Assembly: GCA_030813035.1 (NCBI GenBank)
Contig: JAUSTV010000004.1
DNA from: Bacillus_BA fengqiuensis
Lineage (GTDB): Bacteria; Bacillota; Bacilli; Bacillales; Bacillaceae_H
Direction: 5' to 3' (one strand)
Length of the DNA stretch: 64,000 nucleotides
The notes below the pieces were generated by a model, which saw nothing but the letters and a program-made list of their open reading frames with translations, made no database searches and was not told the origin of the DNA. Positions 25,281-34,376 of the stretch are shown here, in pieces; within the stretch, counting starts at the first letter, position 1; each line of letters opens with the position of its first letter. A program made the translations under genes and the position numbers.

Positions 25281-27094
25281 TCATCCTCATTTTCTCTTTC
25301 AATCGGAAGAGTAAAATAGATGGTCGTTCCAACCCCTTCTTTACTTTTAGCCCATATACTTCCTTCGTGGGCCCCCACCATTTCCTTTGCAATAGCAAGA
25401 CCCAGCCCCGTTCCTCCTAAATTACGTGAACGAGCCTTATCCACTCGGTAAAAACGATCAAAAATTTTCTTTACATTGTCTTTGGGAATACCGACTCCCT
25501 CATCCTTTACGCTCACCACAATCTCTTCTTCATGCTGCTCAAGAGAGAACGTAATCGTTCCCCCTTCAGGAGAATATTTAATGGCATTCGAGATGATATT
25601 ATCCAGCACTTGAGTGATTTTATCTGGATCGATATATACATAAATAGGCTGTTTCGGCAGCCTTCTTACAAATGTAATTTTTTGCTCTTTAGCCATCTCA
25701 AATCGATCTATGATATGTTGGTAAAACTCTGTAAAATTCACTACATCTTTTGAAAAACGGTAGTCGTGACTGTCTAACTTAGATAGCTGCAGCAAATCGT
25801 TCACAAGACGAATCATCCGTTCCGTTTCTGTTTGGGTAACATTTAAAAACTTAGGAGCGATTTCTTCATCTTGCCAGGCCCCATCAGCTAAAGCCTCCAA
25901 ATAACTTCTCATCGTTGTCAGAGGAGTTCTAAGCTCATGAGAAACATTGGCGACGAATTCTCTTCTCTCTTGATCAATTTTTTCTTGCTCTGTAATATCA
26001 TGCAAAACGGTGATAATTCCATTTATGAGCCCTGTTTCCTTTTGAATGGTAGAAACAGTTGCTCTTAAGATGAACGGCTTTTGATTGATACTAAAATCGA
26101 GAATCAACGAATCTTTTTCCAACAAATCTTCAAAGGTATACTCCTCTTCCAAACCTAATAAGTCTATGATGGGTTCTGATAAAACCGTTTCACGTGAAAC
26201 ATTCAACATGTTGGCTGCCGGGTCATTGATGAGGATAATTCGCCCTTTACGGTCTGTTGCAATCACTCCATCTGTCATATGGGCAAGAACAGAGCTTAAT
26301 TTTCGTCTTTCCCCTTCTGTTGTGGCTTGAGCCTCTTGCAATTTCCTTGTTAAATTATTAAAGGTCAAAGCGAGTTGGCCAATTTCATCATAGCCATATA
26401 TTTTGGCTTTGCGGGAGAAGTTCCCTTTTGCCATCTCGAGCGCTTGTCTTCTCATATCTGACATCGGTCTTGTAATGGTTTGAGCAAGAAGTACTCCCAA
26501 TATTGCTGTAATGGCTAAAGCAATCATCGTACCTCTGGCAAAAATATTGTTAATTCCTTTCATCTGATTATATACATGCTCCATTGTTGCCATGATATAG
26601 ACAGCCCCGATGATCTCATTCTGGGATGAACGGACGGGTACAGTCAACACGCGAATACGATGGCCATTTTTAGGATCGATTACAATTTTTTCCGATGTTG
26701 TTCCAACTAATAAGGCTCGCTTTACGGCAAAATCAGACGTCTTCTTTCCTACTACCCTTTGAGGATACGGATCAGATGTACCGACAATTCTCCTGTTTTG
26801 GTCAATAAAACGTACCTCGTTAATATCTTTTGATACGAAGTCCTGTAAAACCACTTGAACATCTTCCTCTAGAGTAGGAGAAGTTTCATCTCTCTTTTTC
26901 TTTGTTTCTTGCTCCAAATTATAAGCAAGTAAATTTACTCTCTCTTCAATAGAATCGGAAAAGTTAGTCACCAGCTGCCTTTCTAATTGGTTCACAAAAT
27001 AAGACCCAATAATTTGAATAGCAATGGCAATCAGTAAAACGTAAATAAGAACAAATTTCAGCTGAATAGATTGGTAAAAACGTACCTTTTTCAT
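25271..27094 (-). CDS. walK: WalK (YycG) essential sensor histidine kinase
   Basis: WalK controls peptidoglycan hydrolase genes through WalR. The 607-residue protein has membrane helices at about 12-32 and 183-204 around an extracytoplasmic PAS/Cache-like domain. HAMP follows at about 205-257, then a PAS domain (GVIATDRKGRIILINDPAANML), the phospho-accepting His in NVSHELRTPLTTM near 390, and the ATPase domain with GGTGLGLAIAKEMVGAH near 565. A near-perfect parS sequence lies within its coding region at 26186-26201. Confidence 0.97.
   Translation of the reverse strand: MKKVRFYQSIQLKFVLIYVLLIAIAIQIIGSYFVNQLERQLVTNFSDSIEERVNLLAYNLEQETKKKRDETSPTLEEDVQVVLQDFVSKDINEVRFIDQNRRIVGTSDPYPQRVVGKKTSDFAVKRALLVGTTSEKIVIDPKNGHRIRVLTVPVRSSQNEIIGAVYIMATMEHVYNQMKGINNIFARGTMIALAITAILGVLLAQTITRPMSDMRRQALEMAKGNFSRKAKIYGYDEIGQLALTFNNLTRKLQEAQATTEGERRKLSSVLAHMTDGVIATDRKGRIILINDPAANMLNVSRETVLSEPIIDLLGLEEEYTFEDLLEKDSLILDFSINQKPFILRATVSTIQKETGLINGIITVLHDITEQEKIDQERREFVANVSHELRTPLTTMRSYLEALADGAWQDEEIAPKFLNVTQTETERMIRLVNDLLQLSKLDSHDYRFSKDVVNFTEFYQHIIDRFEMAKEQKITFVRRLPKQPIYVYIDPDKITQVLDNIISNAIKYSPEGGTITFSLEQHEEEIVVSVKDEGVGIPKDNVKKIFDRFYRVDKARSRNLGGTGLGLAIAKEMVGAHEGSIWAKSKEGVGTTIYFTLPIERENEDDWA
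26186..26201. promoter_or_regulatory. parS site with one mismatch, inside walK
   Basis: CGTTTCACGTGAAACA matches the 16-bp parS consensus TGTTTCACGTGAAACA at 15 positions. It is about 17 kb from the perfect site in spo0J. It is probably a second Spo0J loading site for origin organisation. Confidence 0.8.
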
Positions 27095-27099
27095 ATATC

Positions 27100-27807
27100 C
27101 TACTCCTGCTCGGGATTACGCAAGTAATAGCCTACTCCTCTTCTTGTAACAATCCAAGTAGGATGACTTGGGTTATCCTCAATTTTTTCACGAAGTCGTC
27201 GCACTGTCACATCGACTGTACGCACGTCCCCAAAATAGTCATAACCCCAAACCGTTTGAAGTAAGTGTTCACGTGTCATCACTTGACCAATATGTTTAGC
27301 CAAATAATGAAGCAATTCAAATTCTCGATGGGTTAACTCAATTGTTTCCCCGCGCTTAGAAACGATGTAAGCATCCGGATGAATAACGAGCGAGCTAATT
27401 TGAATCTCATTCGTCTCGCTTTCCTCTGCCGCCGATGGAGCTTGCTGATGGCGCCTTAAGTTTGCTTTTACCCGTGCTAATAGCTCACGCGTACTAAAAG
27501 GTTTCGTAACGTAGTCATCCGCTCCAAGTTCCAATCCAAGCACTTTATCAATTTCTGAGTCTTTGGCAGTCAGCATAATAATAGGCATGTCATATTTTTT
27601 TCGTACTTCTCGACATACTTCCATTCCATCTTTTTGAGGAAGCATAATATCAAGCAAAATGAGTTCCGGCTGAACCTCTTCTACCTTTTCCAATGCCTCG
27701 ATTCCATCATAAGCACAATAAACGTCATATCCTTCTTTTTGCAGATTGAACTTTAAAATATCTGCAATAGGCTTTTCATCGTCCACAACTAAAATACGTT
27801 TATCCAT
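27100..27807 (-). CDS. walR: WalR (YycF) essential response regulator
   Basis: This 235-residue OmpR-family regulator of cell-wall homeostasis is phosphorylated by WalK. It has receiver acidic residues DD at 9-10, Asp53 in LLDIMLP, and VTKPFSTRELLARVKANLRR at the domain end. The winged-helix output domain carries VRTVDVTVRRLREKIED. The ATG at 27807 is chosen over the one six bases upstream because the AAGGAG site then sits ten bases away and the length equals the B. subtilis protein. It is the first gene of walRKHIJ-htrC. Confidence 0.97.
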   Translation of the reverse strand: MDKRILVVDDEKPIADILKFNLQKEGYDVYCAYDGIEALEKVEEVQPELILLDIMLPQKDGMEVCREVRKKYDMPIIMLTAKDSEIDKVLGLELGADDYVTKPFSTRELLARVKANLRRHQQAPSAAEESETNEIQISSLVIHPDAYIVSKRGETIELTHREFELLHYLAKHIGQVMTREHLLQTVWGYDYFGDVRTVDVTVRRLREKIEDNPSHPTWIVTRRGVGYYLRNPEQE

Positions 27808-27957
27808 AAACATCGTTCTCCTTCTTCTTCAGTTAAAAACATTTCATTTTGTAATTATCTATCATTTTTTCAAATGCACTTTCTTATTATACTTAATCCT
27901 CTATTAAACGTCATACAATCCTTTCATTCCTGTTAAATTAAGAGAAAAAGACCTATA

Positions 27958-27990
27958 GGAAAACCCCTAGCTACAGCTAGAGGTTTTCCT
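27958..27990. terminator. Hairpin between walR and the tRNA cluster
   Basis: AGGAAAACCCCTAGC pairs with GCTAGAGGTTTTCCT around a short loop, with one mismatched position. No clear T-run is present. It lies upstream of walR and may separate it from tRNA transcription. Confidence 0.45.
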
Positions 27991-28030
27991 TAACTATAAT
28001 AAGGCTTTTGAAAAAAGTCTAATAAAAAGG

Positions 28031-28062
28031 AAAAAAGCATGATAATCATATCATGCTTTTTG
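28031..28062 (-). terminator. Terminator of the tRNA cluster
   Basis: The stem AAAAAGCATGAT / ATCATGCTTTTT lies four bases beyond the 3' end of tRNA-Phe, with a T-run on the minus strand. Confidence 0.85.
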
Positions 28063-28065
28063 GGA

Positions 28066-28138
28066 TGGCTCGGGACGGAATCGAACCGCCGACACAAGGA
28101 TTTTCAGTCCTTTGCTCTACCAACTGAGCTACCGAGCC
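28066..28138 (-). tRNA. tRNA-Phe (GAA)
   Basis: This is a 73-nt cloverleaf with acceptor GGCTCGG/CCGAGCC, anticodon loop CTGAAAA (anticodon GAA), T-loop GGTTCGATTCC and discriminator A. The 3' CCA is not encoded. It is the last gene of the Lys-Glu-Asp-Phe cluster, matching the order next to purA in B. subtilis. Confidence 0.96.
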
Positions 28139-28243
28139 GTATCAATTTTTCAATCTTTTTTCAAAGTATCGTTCTTCTTTGCTCGTCATACCTTACGGTC
28201 TTCCTCGCAGCTACATTGAAGATTACTCATCGTCGTTTACGCT

Positions 28244-28270
28244 GCTCTACCAACTGAGCTACCGAGCCGT
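28244..28270 (-). pseudogene. 5' fragment of a duplicated tRNA-Phe
   Basis: Twenty-seven bases identical to the 5' acceptor strand, D-arm and adjoining bases of tRNA-Phe at 28112-28138, plus the base before it, recur here without anticodon, T-arm or 3' acceptor strand. It lies between tRNA-Asp and the intact tRNA-Phe and is probably a scar of unequal recombination within the tRNA cluster. Confidence 0.75.
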
Positions 28271-28427
28271 GTTACGGCTTGCGATAAACTTCGAATTTCT
28301 TTGTCAGCTTCACTCGCTCACATCCTCACGTATCCAGATACGCTGCGGTGTTCGCTCGATTGCTTCCTCGAACTTCTCGTTTCTCTCAACCCTTTTGTTT
28401 TTAAATTCATATTTCTTATATAAAAAT

Positions 28428-28502
28428 GGCGGTCCCGACGGGAATCGAACCCGCGATCTCCTGCGTGACAGGCAGGCATGTTAACCGCTACACCACGGGA
28501 CC
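28428..28502 (-). tRNA. tRNA-Asp (GTC)
   Basis: The cloverleaf has acceptor GGTCCCG/CGGGACC, anticodon loop CTGTCAC (GTC) and T-loop GGTTCGATTCC. The 3' terminal CCA is encoded. Confidence 0.95.
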
Positions 28503-28540
28503 AAAAACATTTTAATACTTTTATTCCATTTAAACAAAGA

Positions 28541-28612
28541 TGACCCGTACGGGATTCGAACCCGTGTTACCGCCGTGAAAGGGCGGTGTCTTAACCGCTT
28601 GACCAACGGGCC
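28541..28612 (-). tRNA. tRNA-Glu (TTC)
   Basis: The 72-nt cloverleaf has acceptor GGCCCGT/ACGGGTC, anticodon loop CTTTCAC (TTC) and T-loop GGTTCGAATCC. CCA is not encoded. Confidence 0.95.
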
Positions 28613-28635
28613 ATAATGATTATATTGAATAAAAG

Positions 28636-28708
28636 TGAGCCATGAAGGACTCGAACCTTCGACCCTCTGATTAAAAGTCAGATGCTCTACCGACTGAGCT
28701 AATGGCTC
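28636..28708 (-). tRNA. tRNA-Lys (TTT)
   Basis: The 73-nt cloverleaf has acceptor GAGCCAT/ATGGCTC, anticodon loop CTTTTAA (TTT) and T-loop GGTTCGAGTCC. It is the first gene of the cluster. Confidence 0.95.
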
Positions 28709-28880
28709 ATGTTGTCTCAGCGACGTTTTTAATAATACCACCATTATTGTATATGCGCAATACTTTTTTAACAAAAACATAAAAAAGTGAAAGTAAAAGA
28801 GTACTATCTAAAAATCCGAACTCTCTCATTTTTATTTCAAACCTTACAAAAACAACATTAATCTTACCATAAAACAATGG

Positions 28881-28931
28881 AAAAAGAACCGTTATAGAAA
28901 TCTTCATATTGAAAGGATTTCTATAACGGTC
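28881..28931 (-). terminator. Terminator of purA
   Basis: The perfect stem CCGTTATAGAAATC / GATTTCTATAACGG is followed on the minus strand by TTCTTTTTCC. Confidence 0.85.
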
Positions 28932-28995
28932 CTCCTTTAGGAAACTGACACAGAAACATACTGTGTTATGCTTTCCGCTCATTTTCCTTTATTTA

Positions 28996-30282
28996 TTAAT
29001 TATATAAGCTGCGAATCACATTTGTTTGGTTGCGATCTGGGCCTACAGAGAATGTGCAGAGAGGAATACCTGTCAATTCAGATACGCGCTCTACATAACG
29101 GCGTGCGTTCTCAGGAAGCTCATCCAACGTTTTAACGCTCGTAATATCCTCTGTCCAACCAGGAAGCTCTTCATATACAGGCTCACATTGCGATAAGATT
29201 TTTAGGCTTGCCGGATACTCATCAATGAATTCACCATTGTAACGGTAACCTACACAAATTTTCAATGTTTCAATTCCTGTTAAAACATCAATGGAATTCA
29301 AGCATAAGTCAGTTAATCCACTTACACGACGTGCATGACGAACTACTACACTGTCAAACCAACCTACACGACGAGGGCGTCCAGTTGTTGTGCCGTATTC
29401 GCGTCCGACTTCACGAATTTGATGCCCGATTTCATCATGTAACTCTGTTGGGAATGGTCCATCTCCAACACGAGATGTATAGGCCTTGGAAACACCTACT
29501 ACATGCTTAATTTTATTCGGACCTACACCCGTTCCGATTGTAACACCGCCGGCTACAGGATTAGATGATGTAACGAACGGATATGTTCCTTGGTCAATAT
29601 CCAGCATAACGCCTTGTGCACCTTCAAATAGAACACGCTGTTCTGCATCTAACGCATCATTTAGCACAACAGATGTATCGCAAACATATTGAGCGATTTG
29701 TTGACCATACTCATAGTACTCGTCTAAAATATCTTCTACTTTAAATCCTTCTACTTCATACATTTTTTCAAATAGACGATTTTTTTCTTCTAAATTACGT
29801 GTTAATTTCTCTTCAAATACTTCACGATCCAATAAATCGGCCATACGGATTCCAACACGTCCCGCCTTATCCATATAAGCAGGACCAATTCCTTTTTTCG
29901 TCGTACCAATTTTGTTATCGCCTTTTCGTGCTTCTTCTACTTCATCTAATTTTAAATGGTATGGTAAAATTACATGCGCACGATTGCTAATACGTAAATT
30001 GTCTGTTGTGACTCCGCGTTCATGCAATCCTTTTAACTCTTGTACAAGCGCTTTCGGATCTACAACCATTCCGTTTCCGATCACACAAATTTTATCTTTA
30101 TAAAAAATACCAGACGGAATTAAGTGTAATTTATATGTTTCACCATTGAATTTAATTGTATGACCTGCATTATTACCGCCTTGATAGCGTGCAATCACTT
30201 CTGCATTTTCTGAAAGGAAATCGGTAATCTTCCCTTTTCCTTCATCTCCCCATTGTGTTCCCACAACAACAACAGATGACAT
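28996..30282 (-). CDS. purA: Adenylosuccinate synthetase
   Basis: PurA joins IMP and aspartate, using GTP, in the first step from IMP to AMP. The 428-residue protein starts MSSVVVVGTQWGDEGKGK, containing the catalytic Asp and P-loop-like WGDEGKG. It also has NNAGHT, the substrate loop TSRVGDGPFPTEL and GTTTGRPRR. The ATG at 30282 is chosen because GGAGGTG lies seven bases upstream and the usual family N-terminus begins there. The promoter region has two PurR-box-like sequences, so repression by PurR is expected. Confidence 0.97.
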   Translation of the reverse strand: MSSVVVVGTQWGDEGKGKITDFLSENAEVIARYQGGNNAGHTIKFNGETYKLHLIPSGIFYKDKICVIGNGMVVDPKALVQELKGLHERGVTTDNLRISNRAHVILPYHLKLDEVEEARKGDNKIGTTKKGIGPAYMDKAGRVGIRMADLLDREVFEEKLTRNLEEKNRLFEKMYEVEGFKVEDILDEYYEYGQQIAQYVCDTSVVLNDALDAEQRVLFEGAQGVMLDIDQGTYPFVTSSNPVAGGVTIGTGVGPNKIKHVVGVSKAYTSRVGDGPFPTELHDEIGHQIREVGREYGTTTGRPRRVGWFDSVVVRHARRVSGLTDLCLNSIDVLTGIETLKICVGYRYNGEFIDEYPASLKILSQCEPVYEELPGWTEDITSVKTLDELPENARRYVERVSELTGIPLCTFSVGPDRNQTNVIRSLYN

Positions 30283-30340
30283 ATTTGAGCACCTCCGCTT
30301 AATAAACACAACTTTTCTATAACTTCATTTGACGTAAATA

Positions 30341-30417
30341 AGTGTATCAATTCACTGTGATAAAGTCAATCAAAATCCGAACAATTAATCTAGTTATCTA
30401 TTTATACGTTCGTTAAA
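30341..30417 (-). promoter_or_regulatory. purA promoter with PurR boxes
   Basis: On the minus strand, -35 TTGACT (30364-30369) and -10 TACACT (30341-30346) are separated by 17 bases. Immediately upstream are two oppositely oriented CGAAC-containing sequences, near 30374-30388 (ATCCGAACAATTA) and 30402-30416 (TAACGAACGTATA). These match the paired PurBox pattern of B. subtilis pur genes. Confidence 0.7.
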
Positions 30418-30445
30418 AATACATTTTTAATCAACACCCACTAAC

Positions 30446-30477
30446 AAAAAAACACCTCTTAAAAAGAGATGTTTTTC
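30446..30477 (-). terminator. Terminator of dnaC
   Basis: The stem AAAACACCTCTT / AAGAGATGTTTTT directly adjoins the dnaC stop codon, with a T-run on the minus strand. Confidence 0.8.
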
Positions 30478-30478
30478 G

Positions 30479-31846
30479 TTAAGCGCCTGGAGGAATACCC
30501 GATTCATCAAAACGCCGTTCAAGATTAACAAACTTGTTATATTCTTTTACAAAGGCCAATTGAACGGTACCTACAGGACCGTTACGCTGTTTGGCGATAA
30601 TGATTTCAATGATGTTTTTATTTTCTGTTTCGCGGTCATAATAATCGTCCCGATACAAGAAAGCCACGATATCCGCATCTTGCTCAATACTACCAGACTC
30701 ACGGATATCGGACATCATTGGCCGTTTATCTTGTCTCTGTTCTACACCACGAGAAAGCTGGGAAAGTGCAATAACAGGGACTTTCAGCTCACGGGCTAAT
30801 GCTTTTAAGGAACGAGAGATTTCTGAAACTTCCTGTTGGCGGTTTTCACCGCCGTTTCGGCCGCTTCCCTGAATCAACTGCAGATAGTCAATCAAAATCA
30901 TCCCTAATCCACTTTCTTGCTTTAGACGACGGCATTTAGCCCGTATTTCACTGACCCTTATTCCTGGAGTATCATCAATAAAAATACCAGAGTTAGAAAG
31001 AGACCCCATTGCCATCGTCAGTTTTCCCCAATCCTCAGGAGTTAAGGAACCTGTTCTCAAGCTTTGTGCGTTAATATTTCCTTCCGCACATAACATCCTC
31101 ATAACAAGTTGTTCTGCTCCCATCTCCAAACTAAAAATGGCTACATTCTCATCCGTTTTTGTTGCCACATTCTGTGCAATATTCAACGCAAAGGCAGTTT
31201 TACCAACAGATGGACGGGCAGCCACGATAATTAAATCATTGCGCTGGAAGCCGGCTGTCATGCGGTCAAGTTCGGCAAATCCCGTAGGAATCCCTGTAAT
31301 ATCCCCTTTACGGTTATGGAGAAGTTCAATATTGTCATACGTTTGAACCAACACGTCCTTAATATTTTGAAAGGCCCCTGTGTTTTTGCGCTGGGCAACC
31401 TCTAAAATATTCTTTTCCGCTTCATTCAACAGACCTTCTACGTCTTCTTCCCTTGCATACCCTTCAGAAGCGATATGAGTAGCCGTACGAATTAAGCGAC
31501 GCAAAATAGATTTTTCTTCAACTATTTTGGCATAATACTCTACGTTAGCGGCCGTCGGAACCGAATTAGCTAAATCACTTAAATACGAAACACCGCCGAC
31601 TTCTTCTAATATCTTCTGGTCGGCTAAGTCTGCTGTGACTGTCACCAAATCAATCGGTTCCCCCCGGTCAGAAAGATTCAACATACAGTTGAAAATCTTC
31701 TGATGGGCAGCACGGTACAAATCTTCTGGAATCAACAATTCCGAAGCCAAGGTTAGAGAGGATGGCTCTAAAAAAATGGCTCCTAGAACCGCCTGCTCCG
31801 CCTCAATGTTTTGGGGCGGAAGACGGTCAGCGAACAGATCACTCAT
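30479..31846 (-). CDS. dnaC: Replicative DNA helicase (DnaB family)
   Basis: This is the hexameric 5'-3' helicase of the replication fork, called DnaC in B. subtilis. The 455-residue protein has the N-terminal DnaB domain (RLPPQNIEAEQAVLGAIFLE) and the RecA-like ATPase with Walker A ARPSVGKTAFA near residue 207 and LIDYLQLI as Walker B. The ATG at 31846 has AGGGG nine bases upstream; the TTG six bases earlier is too close to it. No intein is present. It lies downstream of rplI on the same strand. Confidence 0.97.
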   Translation of the reverse strand: MSDLFADRLPPQNIEAEQAVLGAIFLEPSSLTLASELLIPEDLYRAAHQKIFNCMLNLSDRGEPIDLVTVTADLADQKILEEVGGVSYLSDLANSVPTAANVEYYAKIVEEKSILRRLIRTATHIASEGYAREEDVEGLLNEAEKNILEVAQRKNTGAFQNIKDVLVQTYDNIELLHNRKGDITGIPTGFAELDRMTAGFQRNDLIIVAARPSVGKTAFALNIAQNVATKTDENVAIFSLEMGAEQLVMRMLCAEGNINAQSLRTGSLTPEDWGKLTMAMGSLSNSGIFIDDTPGIRVSEIRAKCRRLKQESGLGMILIDYLQLIQGSGRNGGENRQQEVSEISRSLKALARELKVPVIALSQLSRGVEQRQDKRPMMSDIRESGSIEQDADIVAFLYRDDYYDRETENKNIIEIIIAKQRNGPVGTVQLAFVKEYNKFVNLERRFDESGIPPGA

Positions 31847-31923
31847 ATTCAATCGCCCCTTTTCTTTTCATTGAGTTTATCCCCATTAACGGGCAATAAG
31901 CCCCCCACTGATGGAAGTTCCCT

Positions 31924-32370
31924 TTATTGTTCGGAAACATGTACTTTCAAAGTAGCCGTTACTTCCGGATACAGTTTTACCGGTACATTCGTATATCCAA
32001 GAGCACGGATTGCATCATCCATGTCAATTTTTCGTTTATCCACCTTGATATTATGAGCTTTCTGTAATGCTTCTGCGATTTGTTTACTTGTAATCGAGCC
32101 GAATAAACGCCCGCCTTCTCCTGATTTTGCTTTCAATTCAACTGTTAGCTTTTCTAATACTTCCTTCAATTCTTTTGACTTTGCTAACTCTTCCGCCGCT
32201 TCTTTCTTTTCTTTATTCTTTTGTCCTTCTAATGCTTTCATACTCGCATTTGTCGCTTCAATTGCCAGCCCTTGCTTAATTAAAAAATTCTGTGCGTATC
32301 CATCTGCGACATTTTTGACTTCGCCTTTTTTTCCTCTTCCTTTTACATCTTGTAAGAAAATAACCTTCAT
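31924..32370 (-). CDS. rplI: 50S ribosomal protein L9
   Basis: This 148-residue L9 binds 23S rRNA near the L1 stalk and supports translational fidelity. It starts MKVIFLQDVKGRGKKGEVKN, has a long charged connecting helix (about 40-75) and a C-terminal RNA-binding domain with GRLFGSITSKQI. It overlaps gdpP by four bases. Confidence 0.97.
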   Translation of the reverse strand: MKVIFLQDVKGRGKKGEVKNVADGYAQNFLIKQGLAIEATNASMKALEGQKNKEKKEAAEELAKSKELKEVLEKLTVELKAKSGEGGRLFGSITSKQIAEALQKAHNIKVDKRKIDMDDAIRALGYTNVPVKLYPEVTATLKVHVSEQ

Positions 32371-34340
32371 TCTTTTTTTCCTCCCTCTAAATACTCATCA
32401 ATTACTTGTTTTAATTTTTCTTCTGCTTCATGGAGCGTAATGTTTTGCAACTGGGTTGCTGCATTCGTTAAATGCCCGCCTCCTTGCAGACCTTCCATAA
32501 TGACTTGAACGTTAATACCGCCTAGAGACCTGGCACTAATGCCGACTAGTTGGTCTTTTCTCCTGGAGATAACGAAGGAAGCAACTACTCCATTGATAGA
32601 AAGGAGCGTATCTGCCGCCTGGGCAATTAATACTTGATCAAACATTTCTTCCTCTGTTCCTTTTGAAATGGCAATCCCAGCTTTATAGATTTCAGCATTT
32701 TTTATTAACTGCGCTCTCTTGACATATTGATCCATATCTTCTTTTAAAAACTTTTGCACAAGCACCGTATCTGCCCCATGGGACCTTAAGAAAGATGCCG
32801 CATCAAATGTGCGTGAGCCTGTCCTCAGAGTAAAGCTTTTTGTATCGACAATAATACCGGCTAGTAAGGCTGTAGACTCCAGCATATTGATTTTAAATCG
32901 TTTTGGCTGATATTCCAGCAACTCCGTCACAAGCTCCGCCGTAGAAGAGGCATATGGCTCCATATAGACAAGGAGCGGATCATCAATAAATTCTTCACCA
33001 CGGCGATGGTGATCGATGACAACTACATGCTCCATTTTATTTAAAAGTCGCTCTTCAATGACGAGAGACGGCTTATGTGTATCAACAATCACCAGCAGTG
33101 TGTCCTCTGTTGCGATATTTAAAGCTTCTTCCGGTGTAATAAAACGAGACCAAAGGTCCGGCTGCTTTTTAATTTCCTCTAAAAGTCTTTGAACACCTGA
33201 GTCAATCTGATTTGGATCAAGGACAATGAAGCCCTCTTTTTGATTCACTTGTGCCACTTTTAAAATTCCAATAGCTGAACCTACTGCATCCATATCAGGG
33301 TATTTGTGACCCATTATAATAACTTTTCCGCTTTCCGTCACTAGCTCTTTTAAAGCGTGGGAGATAACACGCGCTCGTACCCGGGTTCGTTTCTCCATCG
33401 GATTGGTTTTCCCGCCGTAAAACTTCACTTTCCCGTTCGGCTGCTTAATGGCCACTTGATCTCCCCCGCGGCCTAAGGCTAAATCTAAACTGGATTGAGC
33501 GAGTGCTCCCAATTCCGGCAATGTAGGGGCCCCTACCCCAATTCCAATACTTAATGTCAGCGGAGCATTCTGTTTTGTCGTTCTTTCCCTTACATCATCT
33601 AAAATTGAAAATTTATTTTTTTCAAGACTCATAAGAATTTGTTCATTTAAAACGACTAAAAATCGATCAGAGGAAGTCCTTTTAATAAAGATCCCTGTCT
33701 CATGAGCCCACTGGTTAATAAGTGACGTGACTTGACTGTTCAAGTTGCTTTTTACCTGATCGTCCATCGCTTGTGTTACTTCATCATAGTTATCTAAGAA
33801 GATAATACCTAATACCGTTCTTTCTTCTTCATACAGCTTTTCAATTTCTGTTTGTTCCGTTACATCAAAGAAGTACAACAAACGTTCATCGCGTTTAATC
33901 ACCACTTTATATTTTCGCTCATTTAAAGTCACAATCTCCGTTTCAACCTCTTGTTTAATCAACGGAATCATACTTTCTGCGACATCATATAAAGATCTCC
34001 CAACCAATGTATCTTCATTAAAGCATGAAGCAAGAAACGGATTGGTCCATTCAATTTGGTAGTCGTCGTTAAATAACATAATCCCAATAGGCATTTCCAT
34101 CAATGCCTCTTCACCAACTTTTTTCAGTCGGTGGGAAAGCATGGATACGTAAGATTCAAACTCATTAAACAACATTCGTTCCATTCTAATAAAAACCAAT
34201 AGTACCAACAATAAACATACAAACCCGATTGCCCCTATCAGCCATTGATGATAAGTGATAATGCCCAACAAAATTAAGGCAAGGCTATATAGCAAGTAAA
34301 AGGGAAAGCGAATGATGTTCTTTTTATCAAAGATAGGCAT
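32367..34340 (-). CDS. gdpP: Cyclic-di-AMP phosphodiesterase GdpP
   Basis: GdpP hydrolyses c-di-AMP to pApA, controlling potassium, osmotic and cell-wall homeostasis. Two N-terminal membrane helices (about 12-50) are followed by a PAS-like domain and a degenerate GGDEF domain. The DHH domain has GHKYPDMDAVGSAIG and VVIDHHRRGEEF, and the C-terminal DHHA1 part has GGGHLTNAATQ. The ATG at 34340 gives 657 residues, the usual size, with GGGAG nine bases upstream. The TTG 30 bases earlier lacks a site. It follows yybS closely. Confidence 0.95.
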   Translation of the reverse strand: MPIFDKKNIIRFPFYLLYSLALILLGIITYHQWLIGAIGFVCLLLVLLVFIRMERMLFNEFESYVSMLSHRLKKVGEEALMEMPIGIMLFNDDYQIEWTNPFLASCFNEDTLVGRSLYDVAESMIPLIKQEVETEIVTLNERKYKVVIKRDERLLYFFDVTEQTEIEKLYEEERTVLGIIFLDNYDEVTQAMDDQVKSNLNSQVTSLINQWAHETGIFIKRTSSDRFLVVLNEQILMSLEKNKFSILDDVRERTTKQNAPLTLSIGIGVGAPTLPELGALAQSSLDLALGRGGDQVAIKQPNGKVKFYGGKTNPMEKRTRVRARVISHALKELVTESGKVIIMGHKYPDMDAVGSAIGILKVAQVNQKEGFIVLDPNQIDSGVQRLLEEIKKQPDLWSRFITPEEALNIATEDTLLVIVDTHKPSLVIEERLLNKMEHVVVIDHHRRGEEFIDDPLLVYMEPYASSTAELVTELLEYQPKRFKINMLESTALLAGIIVDTKSFTLRTGSRTFDAASFLRSHGADTVLVQKFLKEDMDQYVKRAQLIKNAEIYKAGIAISKGTEEEMFDQVLIAQAADTLLSINGVVASFVISRRKDQLVGISARSLGGINVQVIMEGLQGGGHLTNAATQLQNITLHEAEEKLKQVIDEYLEGGKKE

Positions 34341-34376
34341 CCATTTCAGCTCCCAATCTTTAATTTCCAAATTTCA

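Noticed and set aside
28179..28484. Plus-strand frames through the tRNA cluster
   Set aside because: They run across tRNA genes on the other strand and have no protein-like features.
30283..30478. Purine riboswitch upstream of purA
   Set aside because: No aptamer-like three-way junction is seen; paired PurR-box-like sequences explain the region.
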